Shown here piece after piece: positions 1 to 9,354 of a stretch of 64,000 bases of DNA. Origin of the DNA: an uncultured Granulosicoccaceae bacterium. Lineage in GTDB: Bacteria; Pseudomonadota; Gammaproteobacteria; Granulosicoccales; Granulosicoccaceae. A model generated the notes under the pieces. That model was not told the DNA's origin, searched no databases, and worked only from the letters and a program-made list of their open reading frames with translations. A program made the translations under genes and the position numbers. The DNA lies in the NCBI GenBank assembly GCA_937922675.1, contig CALAJN010000006.1, positions 142,142 through 206,141 on the forward strand, given 5' to 3'. The first letter of the stretch is position 1, and each line of letters starts with the position of its first letter.

Positions 1-263
1 TATCCACTGCCCAGTTGACCCCCATTGCGACCTGAGGCACCCCAACCAGCACGATGTGCCTCGAGCAAGACGACATCTTTGCCGGTCTCTGCCAGATGCA
101 GCGCAGCTGACAAACCCGTGAAGCCAGCACCGACCACCACAACATCGGCGTCAAGTTGTGTGTGCAGCGTTGCTGCGCGATGGCGACCTTGTGCCGCTGT
201 CTCATCGGTATACAGACTAGGGGCGTATTTACCCTGTACGTCGTTGTCATGGAGCAGACGCAT
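1..263 (-). CDS. FAD-dependent oxidoreductase, PuuB/DadA-like (N-terminal part; truncated by window edge)
   Basis: Manual minus-strand translation from the ATG at 263: MRLLHDNDVQGKYAPSLYTDETAAQGRHRAATLHTQLDADVVVVGAGFTGLSAALHLAETGKDVVLLEAHRAGWGASGRNGGQ; GxGxxG FAD motif. Absent from the ORF track because it runs off the edge; an upstream GTG start is possible. Confidence 0.8.
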   Translation of the reverse strand, partial: MRLLHDNDVQGKYAPSLYTDETAAQGRHRAATLHTQLDADVVVVGAGFTGLSAALHLAETGKDVVLLEAHRAGWGASGRNGGQLGSG

Positions 264-289
264 ACTGTTGTTCAGGCCCACGCTGTCGC

Positions 290-1663
290 TCAGACATTGA
301 GCAGCAGGTGTTCGCGCTCCCAAGGCGAGATCACTTGCAGGAAGGCTTCGGTCTCGTGACGTTTCAGAGCGCTGTACAGGTGGCAGAACTCACTGCCTAG
401 CAGCTCCTTGATGGCGCTGTTGCGTTCAAACAAGGACAGTGCCGCCAGCAGGTCGCGTGGCAAGGCATGGGGCAAGTCGTAGGCATCGCCTTCGACCTTT
501 GCTCGAGGTACGGCGCCTGCCAGCATGCCAAGCAGGCCGGACGCAAGGCTTGCGGCAATGGCAAGGTAGGGGTTGCAGTCCATCCCGACCACCCGATTCT
601 CAATCCGTCTGCTTGCCGGTGCGGCAATCGGCACGCGCAGTCCAGTCGTTCGATTATCCACACCCCATTCCAGATTGATCGGCGCGGCATCGTCCTTGAC
701 AAAACGCCGATAAGAATTGACATAGGGTGCGAGCATGCAGACCGCAGAAGGCAGATGCTGTTGTTGGCCTGCCAGAAAACCATGGAAGAGAGCCGTGGGC
801 GTGTCTTGATCATCATTGAAGATGTTGTGTCCATGCTGCGCGCAAACAACGCTCTGGTGTATGTGCATCGCACTCCCCGGTTGCTCTTGCATGGGCTTGG
901 CCATGAAGGTCGCAAAGCACCCGTTCTTCAGTGCAGCTTCGCGTATAGAGCGCTTGAAAAAAAATACCTGGTCCGCAAGCGTCAGCGGATCCCCGTGTTG
1001 CAGGTTGATCTCGATCTGCCCGGCGCCGCCTTCCTGAATGATGGTGTCGATCTCAAAACCTTGCGCATCGGCATAGTCGTAGATGTCATCGATGACTCGT
1101 CCGTACTCCTCTACCGCACTCATGCTGTAGGCCTGTCGAGCAACGCCTTGTCTTCCGGTGCGCCCAATGGGGGGTTCTATCGGATAGCGCGGATCGGGGT
1201 TGGGTTTGGTCAGATAGAACTCGAGCTCCGGCGCCACAACCGGTCGCCAGCCCTGATCGGCATAGGCTGCGAGCACACGTTTGAGTACATTGCGTGGCGC
1301 GTAGGGCACAGGCGTTCCATCCTGCTGCTCGACATCGTGCACGACTTGTAGTGTGACATCGTCTGACCACGGCACCGCCACCGCCGCATTGAAGTCTGGC
1401 GTCAGTACCACATCGGACTCCGTCCACTGATTGGGGATGTCCTCGATGTCGACATACTCACCAGTAATAGTCTGGAAGTAGATCGAGATCGGCAGGTATT
1501 GCTTGTCGGCGCGGGCAAACTTGCGTGCGGTCATTGCCTTGCCGCGTGAGGTGCCCGCGATATCAGTGACAATGCACTCGACCTCTTCAACCAGACGTCC
1601 ATTGCACCATTGGTGGAACGCGTGCGGGAGGGCATCTGTCCACCGTGCGCCGTCAGTTTTCAT
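290..1663 (-). CDS. Glutamine synthetase family protein (gamma-glutamylpolyamine synthetase-like)
   Basis: 457 aa; GS catalytic-domain signatures (APELEFYL, GGAGQIEINLQHGDPLTLADQ, MAKPM..PGSAMHIHQS, NRTTGLRVP); context with PuuB-like oxidases. Confidence 0.88.
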   Translation of the reverse strand: MKTDGARWTDALPHAFHQWCNGRLVEEVECIVTDIAGTSRGKAMTARKFARADKQYLPISIYFQTITGEYVDIEDIPNQWTESDVVLTPDFNAAVAVPWSDDVTLQVVHDVEQQDGTPVPYAPRNVLKRVLAAYADQGWRPVVAPELEFYLTKPNPDPRYPIEPPIGRTGRQGVARQAYSMSAVEEYGRVIDDIYDYADAQGFEIDTIIQEGGAGQIEINLQHGDPLTLADQVFFFKRSIREAALKNGCFATFMAKPMQEQPGSAMHIHQSVVCAQHGHNIFNDDQDTPTALFHGFLAGQQQHLPSAVCMLAPYVNSYRRFVKDDAAPINLEWGVDNRTTGLRVPIAAPASRRIENRVVGMDCNPYLAIAASLASGLLGMLAGAVPRAKVEGDAYDLPHALPRDLLAALSLFERNSAIKELLGSEFCHLYSALKRHETEAFLQVISPWEREHLLLNV

Positions 1664-2412
1664 GAGTCAGTCGGCACAGAGCCAGTATTTTTTTTCGCGA
1701 TACCGTCGAGCAGGAAGCGTTGCATGGCCTTTGCTACTGCGTCCCGCTTGAGCGGTGCATCAAGGGAGTTGGAAGCTGCCTGTATCAGATCCTGCGGCAC
1801 GTTCTTGCCGCGTACGCGAATCAGTCCCTGGACAAACTCTGGATTGAATTCGGGGTGCGGTTGTACAGTGAAGGTTGAATCGCCGTAGAGCAGAGCGGCG
1901 TGCTGACAGAAATCACTCTCGGCAACGGTGCGAGCGTCAGCTGGCGGTTCTACTACCTGATCCTGATGCCAGGCCATCAAGGGTAGGTCGGCATCCGGGG
2001 GTAGGTCTATCGAGCTATCGCCATGCCATCGATACCGGGCGCGGCCAACGCTCCAGCCACCGGAGAATTTCTCTACCTTGCCACCCAGGGCCTGGGCAAT
2101 CAGCTGATGCCCGAAGCAGATCCCAAGCATGGGGATTTGATCGCGCTGCACGCGGCGCACAAAATCCTCCAGAGGGGTAATCCATGCGTGGTCTTCATAG
2201 GCACCGTGGCGCGAGCCTGTCACCAGCCAGGCATCGGCCTCTGTGGTGGTCTCGGGCAACACGTTATCGAGTGCCCGCCAGGTACGAAACGAGAAGTTCT
2301 CGACGCCCAGCAGCGCATGAAACAGGGTGTCGTAGTCACCCAGCGACTCAAGCCCTTCGGGCGCCTCGCCACATTGCAGAATGCCTACGAGTGGTTTTTC
2401 CGAGCGTGTCAT
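1660..2412 (-). CDS. Class I (type 1) glutamine amidotransferase
   Basis: 250 aa; nucleophile motif MLGICFGHQLIAQALGG and QPHPEF; start overlaps the GS-like gene by 4 bp. Confidence 0.85.
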   Translation of the reverse strand: MTRSEKPLVGILQCGEAPEGLESLGDYDTLFHALLGVENFSFRTWRALDNVLPETTTEADAWLVTGSRHGAYEDHAWITPLEDFVRRVQRDQIPMLGICFGHQLIAQALGGKVEKFSGGWSVGRARYRWHGDSSIDLPPDADLPLMAWHQDQVVEPPADARTVAESDFCQHAALLYGDSTFTVQPHPEFNPEFVQGLIRVRGKNVPQDLIQAASNSLDAPLKRDAVAKAMQRFLLDGIAKKNTGSVPTDS

Positions 2413-2461
2413 TTGCTATCTCTGGTCAGCGAGCGTTGGATCAGTGGCCCTGACTGATGAC

Positions 2462-3745
2462 TCAGTATCCGAGCGCGTCTCTCAGACCGTACCACCACGA
2501 GCCAACTGTCGAATAGGGAGCACGGAATCGCTGCCCACCCGGGAAGCGATACCAGGGCAAGGCGGCAAAGCGCGCAAAGCGCGCTGGCTCGCCGGTAATG
2601 GCCTCTGACAACAAGCGTCCAAATAGGTGCGACCCGGTCACTCCGTGTCCGCTATAGCCCATGGCGTGATAGGCATTTGGCCCGAGTTGCCCAAGCTGCG
2701 GGACACGCGAAAACGACAAGGCAAAGTTGCCACTCCATGCGTAGTCAAGCCCGATCCCCTTGAGGGCGGGAAATACCTTCTCGAGGTTGGGGCGCAGACG
2801 TGCCTCGATGTCATTGGGCGTGGTGCCGCCGTAAATGGACCCACCACCAAAGAGCAAACGTCTGTCGGCAGACAAGCGAAAGTAGTCGAGGATGTAACGG
2901 CAGTCCTCTACGCAGGCATCGCTTGGCAATAGTTCAGAGGCTATTGACTCACCAAGCACTTCGCTGGCAACGATCTGCGTAGAGCAGGGCAGTACGCGCG
3001 GCGCAAGTTCGGGTACCGCATTGCCAAGGTAGGCGTTTCCGCACAACACCAGCGTGGCGGCACGAATACGCCCGCCCTCGGTCAGCACTATGGGCTCGCC
3101 GCCGATATCGGTGATGCCCTGCACGCGACAATTCTCGTAGATGACGCCACCGAGACGCTCGAGAGCAGCCGCTTCTCCCAGTGCCAGGTTCAAAGGATGC
3201 AGGTGCCCGCCCGAGCGATCCAGCATGCCACCACAGTAACGTTCCGACCGAACATGGGCTCGTAATGCCTCCCGGTCCAGTAGCTCGTGATCGTGCATTC
3301 CATGACGGCTCCAGAGCGCCTGCTTGGACTCAAGAGCACTCATGTGTCGAGCGTTCAGTGCGGTGTAGACGTTAAACGGTTTGAGATCACATTGGATGTT
3401 GTGATCGGCGATGAAGCCGCGAATGATGCCGGCCCCCTCCTGCAGCATGCTGCCGACAAAAGCCGCGGTCTCTGCACCATAGCGTTTCTCAATCGTGTCA
3501 AGACCTGCGTTCAGGCCGTTGACGATCTGCCCCCCGTTGCGCCCCGAGGCCCCCCACCCCACACGGGCGGCCTCAAGCAGGGCAACCCTGCGACCCGAAG
3601 CGGCCAGATGCAAGGCTGCCGACAGACCGGTAAAACCCGCCCCGACGATGCAGACATCCACGTCTTGATCCTTGTCGACCGGAGGGCGCTCAGGAGAGGG
3701 GTGCGCGGTGGCCGCGTAGTAGCTGGGCGCGTGTGCGGTGCTCAA
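2462..3745 (-). CDS. FAD-dependent oxidoreductase (gamma-glutamylputrescine oxidase-like)
   Basis: 427 aa; VDVCIVGAGFTGLSAALHLAASGRRVALLEAARVGWGASGRNGGQ; close in sequence to the truncated ORF at 1..263. Confidence 0.87.
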   Translation of the reverse strand: MSTAHAPSYYAATAHPSPERPPVDKDQDVDVCIVGAGFTGLSAALHLAASGRRVALLEAARVGWGASGRNGGQIVNGLNAGLDTIEKRYGAETAAFVGSMLQEGAGIIRGFIADHNIQCDLKPFNVYTALNARHMSALESKQALWSRHGMHDHELLDREALRAHVRSERYCGGMLDRSGGHLHPLNLALGEAAALERLGGVIYENCRVQGITDIGGEPIVLTEGGRIRAATLVLCGNAYLGNAVPELAPRVLPCSTQIVASEVLGESIASELLPSDACVEDCRYILDYFRLSADRRLLFGGGSIYGGTTPNDIEARLRPNLEKVFPALKGIGLDYAWSGNFALSFSRVPQLGQLGPNAYHAMGYSGHGVTGSHLFGRLLSEAITGEPARFARFAALPWYRFPGGQRFRAPYSTVGSWWYGLRDALGY

Positions 3746-3861
3746 GATGCCGGTGATAGTTGGAGGTTGAGACGGGCAGCATAGCTCGCCAGAGCCGTGG
3801 ATGAAGCTGTGATGTCTGGCGATTCAATGTTCAAGCGCGGGCACCCCGATATACTGCGCGA

Positions 3862-5256
3862 ATGACTTCTCAACCTCTGTTACCGGTTGCCCTGCATGAG
3901 CTGGCAACCCTCGACCGCGCTGCCCGAGATGCCTTGATCGTCCGGGTGGAGGAGGATCTTGATCACTACCTCGAGGGTGCACAGCCGATCATTGATGCGG
4001 TGCGTCTGGACGGTGATGAGGCGCTGGCACGGTTTGGGCGAGAATTTGATGGTGCAAGCTGCTTGTCGGCAACCTCCATACGCGCCACAGCAGAAGACTT
4101 TGACAGGGCTTTTGATGCGCTTGATCCCGCCTTGATCGAAACCATGGAACTCGCCGCTGAGCATATTCGGCGTTTCCATCAAGCGCAGCTCCCCAAGGAC
4201 ATGTGGATGACCGAGATTCGGCCGGGCGTGGTGGTCGGTGAACGCTCAACGCCGATTGATTCGGTGGCCTGCTATTCGCCGCGCGGCAAGGGCAGCTTTC
4301 CGGTAGTGACCTTGATGACCGCAATACCTGCGGTAGTCGCCGGTGTTCCCGCGCCGATCATATTGACGCCGCCCGGTGCTGATGGTGAGGTGGATACTGC
4401 CACCCTCGTGGCAGCGCGTATCGCGGGCATCGATACCGTATGCAAGGCAGGCGGTGCTCAGGCCGTGGCTGCCGCGGCCTTTGGTACCGCGAGCGTGCCG
4501 CGCTGCCACAAAATCGTGGGTCCGGGCTCCCCGTGGCTAGTAGCAGCAAAGCGCTTGTTGTCCGGTCGGATTGATCCGGGTCTACCTGCCGGTCCAAGCG
4601 AGACGATCCTGCTTGCCGACCCCGGTGCAAACGCTCATATTGCCGCTCTGGACCTGTGCATCGAGTCGGAACACGGTCCGGATTCCGGTGCATTTCTGGT
4701 GACCTGGGATCGCGGCCTGGCAGAGCGCGTGCGTGAGCTGGTACCTCGCTACTGGGCGCGCATGGGGGACACGCTTGCGCATTACTCATCGACAGTGCTC
4801 TCCGGTACACGCGGAGGTGTGGTGTTGGCAGCCAACGCGCAAGAGGCCTACGACTTCGTCAACGACTATGCGCCTGAACATTGTCAGGTACTGTCAAAAA
4901 CACCTTTTGAGCATTTGGCGCACTTGCGCAATGCATCGGAAATACTGTTGGGCGAACATGCAGCGGGTTCTCTTGCCAACTATCTGATGGGCCCTAACTG
5001 CGTGTTGCCCACCGCGGCTGGCGCGCGGACTCATTCACCTCTTGGTGTACCCGATTTCATGAAGACCTGCTCCATCGGGCACGTCACCGAAACCGGCTAT
5101 CAAGCGTTGGCGCCACACACTCATCGTTTTGCCTGCTACGAAGGCTTTGATGGTCACGCCAATGCCGTGTCTGTACTGCGTGAACAAGCACATGCAGGCA
5201 AGGAGCCCGGCCCGGGTGGTGTGGGTGATTCAATCGATGGGGTGACCCATTCATGA
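3862..5256 (+). CDS. Histidinol dehydrogenase family protein (HisD paralogue; substrate uncertain)
   Basis: 464 aa; AGPSETILLADP, EHGPDSGAFLVT, DYAPEHCQV, NCVLPT; several canonical active-site positions appear substituted (see findings). Confidence 0.85.
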   Translation: MTSQPLLPVALHELATLDRAARDALIVRVEEDLDHYLEGAQPIIDAVRLDGDEALARFGREFDGASCLSATSIRATAEDFDRAFDALDPALIETMELAAEHIRRFHQAQLPKDMWMTEIRPGVVVGERSTPIDSVACYSPRGKGSFPVVTLMTAIPAVVAGVPAPIILTPPGADGEVDTATLVAARIAGIDTVCKAGGAQAVAAAAFGTASVPRCHKIVGPGSPWLVAAKRLLSGRIDPGLPAGPSETILLADPGANAHIAALDLCIESEHGPDSGAFLVTWDRGLAERVRELVPRYWARMGDTLAHYSSTVLSGTRGGVVLAANAQEAYDFVNDYAPEHCQVLSKTPFEHLAHLRNASEILLGEHAAGSLANYLMGPNCVLPTAAGARTHSPLGVPDFMKTCSIGHVTETGYQALAPHTHRFACYEGFDGHANAVSVLREQAHAGKEPGPGGVGDSIDGVTHS

Positions 5257-6851
5257 GATCACTTGACCAACCCGGACGTTCTCCGGTTCACTCCATGCAC
5301 GGCATGGTGTGTACCTCGCAAACGCTTGCCAGCGATGTGGGCCTGGATGTGCTCAAGGCGGATGGCAACGCGATGGATGCAGCGATTGCTGCCTGCGCCA
5401 TGCAATGTGTTGTGGAGCCGGGGATGACCGGTATTGGCGGTGACTGCTTTGCAATGTTCTCTCCAGGGTCAGGTACGCCTGTGGCCTTCAATGGCTCTGG
5501 TCGCGCGCCCAGCGCAGCTACTGTTGAGGCACTTGCCGTACGCGGTGTAACCGCCCTTGAGCGCGCCTCACCCCATTCGGTAGTGGTGCCTGGTTCCATA
5601 GACGCGTGGACGCGCCTGCATGCTGATCATGGACGCATGCCGTTCTCCGAGTTGTTAGCGCCTGCGATCCGCACAGCGCGCGAGGGCTATCCAATATCGT
5701 CAAGGATCGCCTGGGACACGAGCAAGCAGGTCGACTTTCTCAAACAGCATCATCCCCGTGCGGCGGACATCTATCTGGACAAGGGCGAGGCGCCTGCGGT
5801 TGGCAGCGTGCGCGTGTTGCCGGAGCTTGCACAGGCGCTTGAGGCAATCGCACAGGAAGGGCGCGATGCCTTCTACCGTGGCACATTGGCACAAGACATG
5901 GTCGATGAGCTGCAAGATCTCGGCGGGCTGCACACACTGGCGGATTTCGAGCGTGCCTCTGGCGACTATGTAGACCCGATTGCGATTCCCTATCGCGGCA
6001 AGACCATCTGGGAGTGCCCGCCGAACGGTCAGGGTTTGATTGCGTTACTGCTGTTACGACTGGCAGATCGACTGGATGCGGCCACGTGCAGCCCTCTTGA
6101 TGTAGATCGAATTCACGCAGAGATTGAAGCCTGTCGTCAGGCATATCGTGTCAGAGATGACAGGCTTGCAGATCTTGATCAGGCGGATGTGCCTGTTGAT
6201 CGTATCCTCTCAGACGAGCATGCCGATGCACTGGTGGCAGCCATTGATCCCCATCGCGCCACCGTACCGCCTGTGGCGCTGGGCTTGCCTGATCACCGCG
6301 ACACGGTCTACATCAGTGTGGTCGACAAGGATCGCAACTGCGTAAGCTTTATCAATACCCTGTTCGACATGTTTGGCAGTGGCATCACTACACGTAGTGG
6401 CGTGACCCTTACCAATCGTGCGCAAGCTTTCTCGCTGGATCCGAAAAGCCCGAATGTGATCGCGCCACACAAGCGACCTCTGCATACCATCATTCCTGCA
6501 CTTGCCACCCGCGGCGATGATCATCAGGTAGACCTGGTTTTTGGTGTCATGGGCGGGCAATATCAGGCGATGGGGCATTTGCAGTTTCTGTCGCGCTATC
6601 TGACAGACGGTATGGACTTGCAGGAAGCCATGGATGTGCCACGCTTCATGCCTGATCCCACTACTGGCGTTGTTGAGGTAGAGAGTGGTATTGATGCCCA
6701 GGTTCGTGTGGCCTTGAGTGAGAGAGGTCACCAAATCATGCTGGCCGAGACGCCGATTGGTGGGGCGCAGGCTATCGCGATTTCCCCAGACAGACGCGTG
6801 TTGACCGGCGCGTCGGATCCGCGCAAGGACGGGTGCGCGTCAGGCTATTGA
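5253..6851 (+). CDS. Gamma-glutamyltransferase family Ntn-hydrolase
   Basis: 532 aa; GMVCTSQTLASDVGLDVLKADGNAMDAAIA, GGDCFAMF, autocleavage region DTVYISVVDKDRNCVSFINTLFDMFGSG; overlaps the upstream stop by 4 bp. Confidence 0.9.
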   Translation: MRSLDQPGRSPVHSMHGMVCTSQTLASDVGLDVLKADGNAMDAAIAACAMQCVVEPGMTGIGGDCFAMFSPGSGTPVAFNGSGRAPSAATVEALAVRGVTALERASPHSVVVPGSIDAWTRLHADHGRMPFSELLAPAIRTAREGYPISSRIAWDTSKQVDFLKQHHPRAADIYLDKGEAPAVGSVRVLPELAQALEAIAQEGRDAFYRGTLAQDMVDELQDLGGLHTLADFERASGDYVDPIAIPYRGKTIWECPPNGQGLIALLLLRLADRLDAATCSPLDVDRIHAEIEACRQAYRVRDDRLADLDQADVPVDRILSDEHADALVAAIDPHRATVPPVALGLPDHRDTVYISVVDKDRNCVSFINTLFDMFGSGITTRSGVTLTNRAQAFSLDPKSPNVIAPHKRPLHTIIPALATRGDDHQVDLVFGVMGGQYQAMGHLQFLSRYLTDGMDLQEAMDVPRFMPDPTTGVVEVESGIDAQVRVALSERGHQIMLAETPIGGAQAIAISPDRRVLTGASDPRKDGCASGY

Positions 6852-6858
6852 GCATGAC

Positions 6859-7176
6859 ATGACCATGAAAGTCGATACGGACCCGGAAGGCTATCTGCGC
6901 GAGCGCAGCAACTGGACACGCGCTTTGGCAGAGCAGATGGCAGCAGCGGATGATATCGAGCTCAGTGAGGCTCACTGGGAAGTGATTGAGTTCTTGCAGG
7001 AGTACTACACGCAGTACGAGATTGCTCCCGCGATTCGTATTCTGACCAAGCAGATTGGCAAGCGCTTTGGCAAGGAAAAGGGCAACAGTCGTTATCTGTA
7101 TGAGCTCTTTCCACGCGGGCCTGCCAAGCAGGCCTGTCGTTACGCGGGCCTTCCGAAACCCACAGGCTGTGTTTGA
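6859..7176 (+). CDS. dsrC: DsrC/TusE family sulfur-relay protein, DsrC type with two C-terminal cysteines
   Basis: 105 aa; EAHWEVIEFLQEYYTQYEIAPAIRILTKQIGKRFG ... LFPRGPAKQACRYAGLPKPTGCV: penultimate Cys and a second Cys 11 residues earlier. Confidence 0.92.
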   Translation: MTMKVDTDPEGYLRERSNWTRALAEQMAAADDIELSEAHWEVIEFLQEYYTQYEIAPAIRILTKQIGKRFGKEKGNSRYLYELFPRGPAKQACRYAGLPKPTGCV

Positions 7177-7207
7177 AGCGAGTAACTCAGTAACGGTTCC
7201 CGCGGTT

Positions 7208-7870
7208 ATGTATGCCGTGGGTTTCGCGCTTGCTTCTTACGTCATGCTTGCAGCCCTTGCGTGGCGGATGTGGCGTTGGTATCACATTGCGCAGCCCTTG
7301 CCCATCCCGCTCACTCCAGCGCCGCGCAGTAGAATTGGTGTGGTGTTGCGTCTGGCAAGAGAGGTCCTGTTTTTCAGAACCTTGCTCAGGGCAAGTCCTG
7401 TTACCTGGCTCGGCTGTATGTTGATGCACTATGGTTTTTTGTTGGTATTGCTGCTGCACTTGCGTTTCCTGTTGCCAGAGTTGCCCCTCTGGCTCGTTCC
7501 CTTGATTGCATGGGGCAATATCGCCAATCTGGCTTTACTCGCAGGACTGGTGCTGCTCCTGTGTCGGCGGGTGTTTGTGGCACGCATTCGCTATGTGTCT
7601 ATCCCCAGTGACTTCGGGTGGTTGGGTTTGCTGTTGATCATTGTCATCAGCGGCATGGCCCTGAAACGCACGGGTGCTGCAGACCCGTATGCAGTGGGGC
7701 GATTTCTGCGTTCCGCCTTGCAGCTCGATATGTTGCCGCTGGTGGGCAGTGCGGTCATGTGGCTGCATCTACTTGGTGTTTTGGCCTTGCTCGCGTTGTT
7801 CCCCTTCGGAAAATTGCTGCACGCGCCGGGTATTCTGTTCGCACCTACACTGAACACGCGAGCGAGATGA
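7208..7870 (+). CDS. DsrM-like / NarI-like membrane cytochrome b subunit
   Basis: In-frame ATG at 7208 within ORF 7055..7870; about five hydrophobic helices with His residues (MHYGFLLVLLLHLRF, MWLHLLGVLALLALFPFGKLLHAP); 4-bp overlap with the downstream DsrK-like gene. Confidence 0.75.
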   Translation: MYAVGFALASYVMLAALAWRMWRWYHIAQPLPIPLTPAPRSRIGVVLRLAREVLFFRTLLRASPVTWLGCMLMHYGFLLVLLLHLRFLLPELPLWLVPLIAWGNIANLALLAGLVLLLCRRVFVARIRYVSIPSDFGWLGLLLIIVISGMALKRTGAADPYAVGRFLRSALQLDMLPLVGSAVMWLHLLGVLALLALFPFGKLLHAPGILFAPTLNTRAR

Positions 7871-9354
7871 CGCGCAGCTACCCGATCATCCCGCTGGTAT
7901 CCGAGTCGAGCACTAGTGAGGCGCTCGGGTATCCAGGCGAGCTGGTCGATGATTGGCAGCAAATCGCTATCGTGCGCTTGGGTGAGCTGGTCAATGGCAA
8001 CCGTGCGCTGGCGGTGTTCATGGATACCTGCACGCGTTGCGGTGCTTGTGCAGACAAGTGCCACTTTGGTATCGGCACCAAGGACCCCAGGAACATGCCG
8101 GTGGCGCGTCAGGAACTCCTGCGTTCAGTCTGGCGTCGTTACCACACCTTCTTTGGTCGTCACCTACCATGGCTGGTTGGTGCACGTGATCTTGACCGAG
8201 CCATGCTTGACGACTGGTACAGCTATTTTCATCAGTGCAGTGAGTGCAGGCGATGTGCGGTGTTCTGCCCCAAAGGTATCGACACCACTGAAGTGACCAT
8301 GGCTGGGCGCGAGATACTCGCAACAGTCGGCCTTGGTCAACGCTATTCCCAGACCATCGTCGAGAAGGCAGGGCGACTTGGCAACAATCTGGGTATGAAG
8401 CCAGCAGCGATTGCCAACGTGCTCGAAAACCTCGAAGAGGATCTGGCCGACGAGCTGGACGAACACGAGTGGGGTGGTCCTGTTCGGCTACCGCTTGATG
8501 ACTCATCAGCAGATGTACTGCTGGTTGTCCCGTCGGCTGATTTTTTTGCAGAGCCGCACGTTGATGGCTTGTTGGGTCTGGCCAAGGTGCTGCACGCAGC
8601 GGGTGTTCGATGGACCTTGTCCAGCGAGGCCTCGGAGGCTGCCAACTTTGGTCTGTTTGCAGGCAACACGAAGCATGAACGCGAACTCGCCAGCCGTCTC
8701 GTATCCGCGGCGCTTGCACTTGGTACGCGACGTTTGGTGATTGGCGAGTGCGGTCACGCCTGGCGTGTTGCAGGTGCAAGACTTGCAGCGCTTATGGCAC
8801 AGATGCCCGAGCACAAGGGCATCACGCTCCACGATGTACTTGACGCAGGTAGAGCCGAGCATGTCTGCGAACTCTCGCATGAGCTACTGGTGTCAGGACG
8901 GATTGCACTGGATGCCACGCGCAATTCAGGTAAGGTTGTGAGCTACCACGATTCCTGCAATATCGCTCGAGGTGCGGCGATGGGCCAGACAGTAGACGGT
9001 GCCTTTGAGCTACCGCGTGCGTTGCTGCGCGCCAGTGTCGAGAGCTTCGTGGAGATGCCACGCGGTACCACTCACCGCGAGACGTATTGTTGTGGCGGTG
9101 GTGGTGGCATGTTGGCTGATGATCTTGTGAATGTCCGAATCAATGGTGCTTCTCCACGCGCACACGCCTTGGCAGAGGTCGTGAAGTCGCATCAAGTAAC
9201 CCATCTGGCAGCGATTTGCGCAATCTGCAAGACGCAGTTGTCTACAGTCCTGCCCTTGGCTGAGGTCGGTTTTGATCTTGTCAAGATCGACGTTGTCAGT
9301 CTGCATGCGCTGGTAGGCGATGCGCTTGTCCCACCTCATCCCGGAGAGTCATGA
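7867..9354 (+). CDS. DsrK/HdrD-like Fe-S heterodisulfide-reductase-type protein
   Basis: In-frame ATG at 7867; two ferredoxin-like cysteine clusters (CTRCGACADKC; CSECRRCAVFCP) and CCG-domain cysteines (YHDSCNIARG, CCGGGGG, CAICKTQL). Confidence 0.88.
   Translation: MTRSYPIIPLVSESSTSEALGYPGELVDDWQQIAIVRLGELVNGNRALAVFMDTCTRCGACADKCHFGIGTKDPRNMPVARQELLRSVWRRYHTFFGRHLPWLVGARDLDRAMLDDWYSYFHQCSECRRCAVFCPKGIDTTEVTMAGREILATVGLGQRYSQTIVEKAGRLGNNLGMKPAAIANVLENLEEDLADELDEHEWGGPVRLPLDDSSADVLLVVPSADFFAEPHVDGLLGLAKVLHAAGVRWTLSSEASEAANFGLFAGNTKHERELASRLVSAALALGTRRLVIGECGHAWRVAGARLAALMAQMPEHKGITLHDVLDAGRAEHVCELSHELLVSGRIALDATRNSGKVVSYHDSCNIARGAAMGQTVDGAFELPRALLRASVESFVEMPRGTTHRETYCCGGGGGMLADDLVNVRINGASPRAHALAEVVKSHQVTHLAAICAICKTQLSTVLPLAEVGFDLVKIDVVSLHALVGDALVPPHPGES

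Noticed and set aside
467-1351. 294-aa plus-strand ORF
   Set aside because: Antisense to the glutamine synthetase-like gene; composition not protein-like.
7618-7866. Upstream extension of the DsrK-like ORF
   Set aside because: It overlaps the DsrM-like gene and does not resemble DsrK; the ATG at 7867 with ATGA overlap is a better start.
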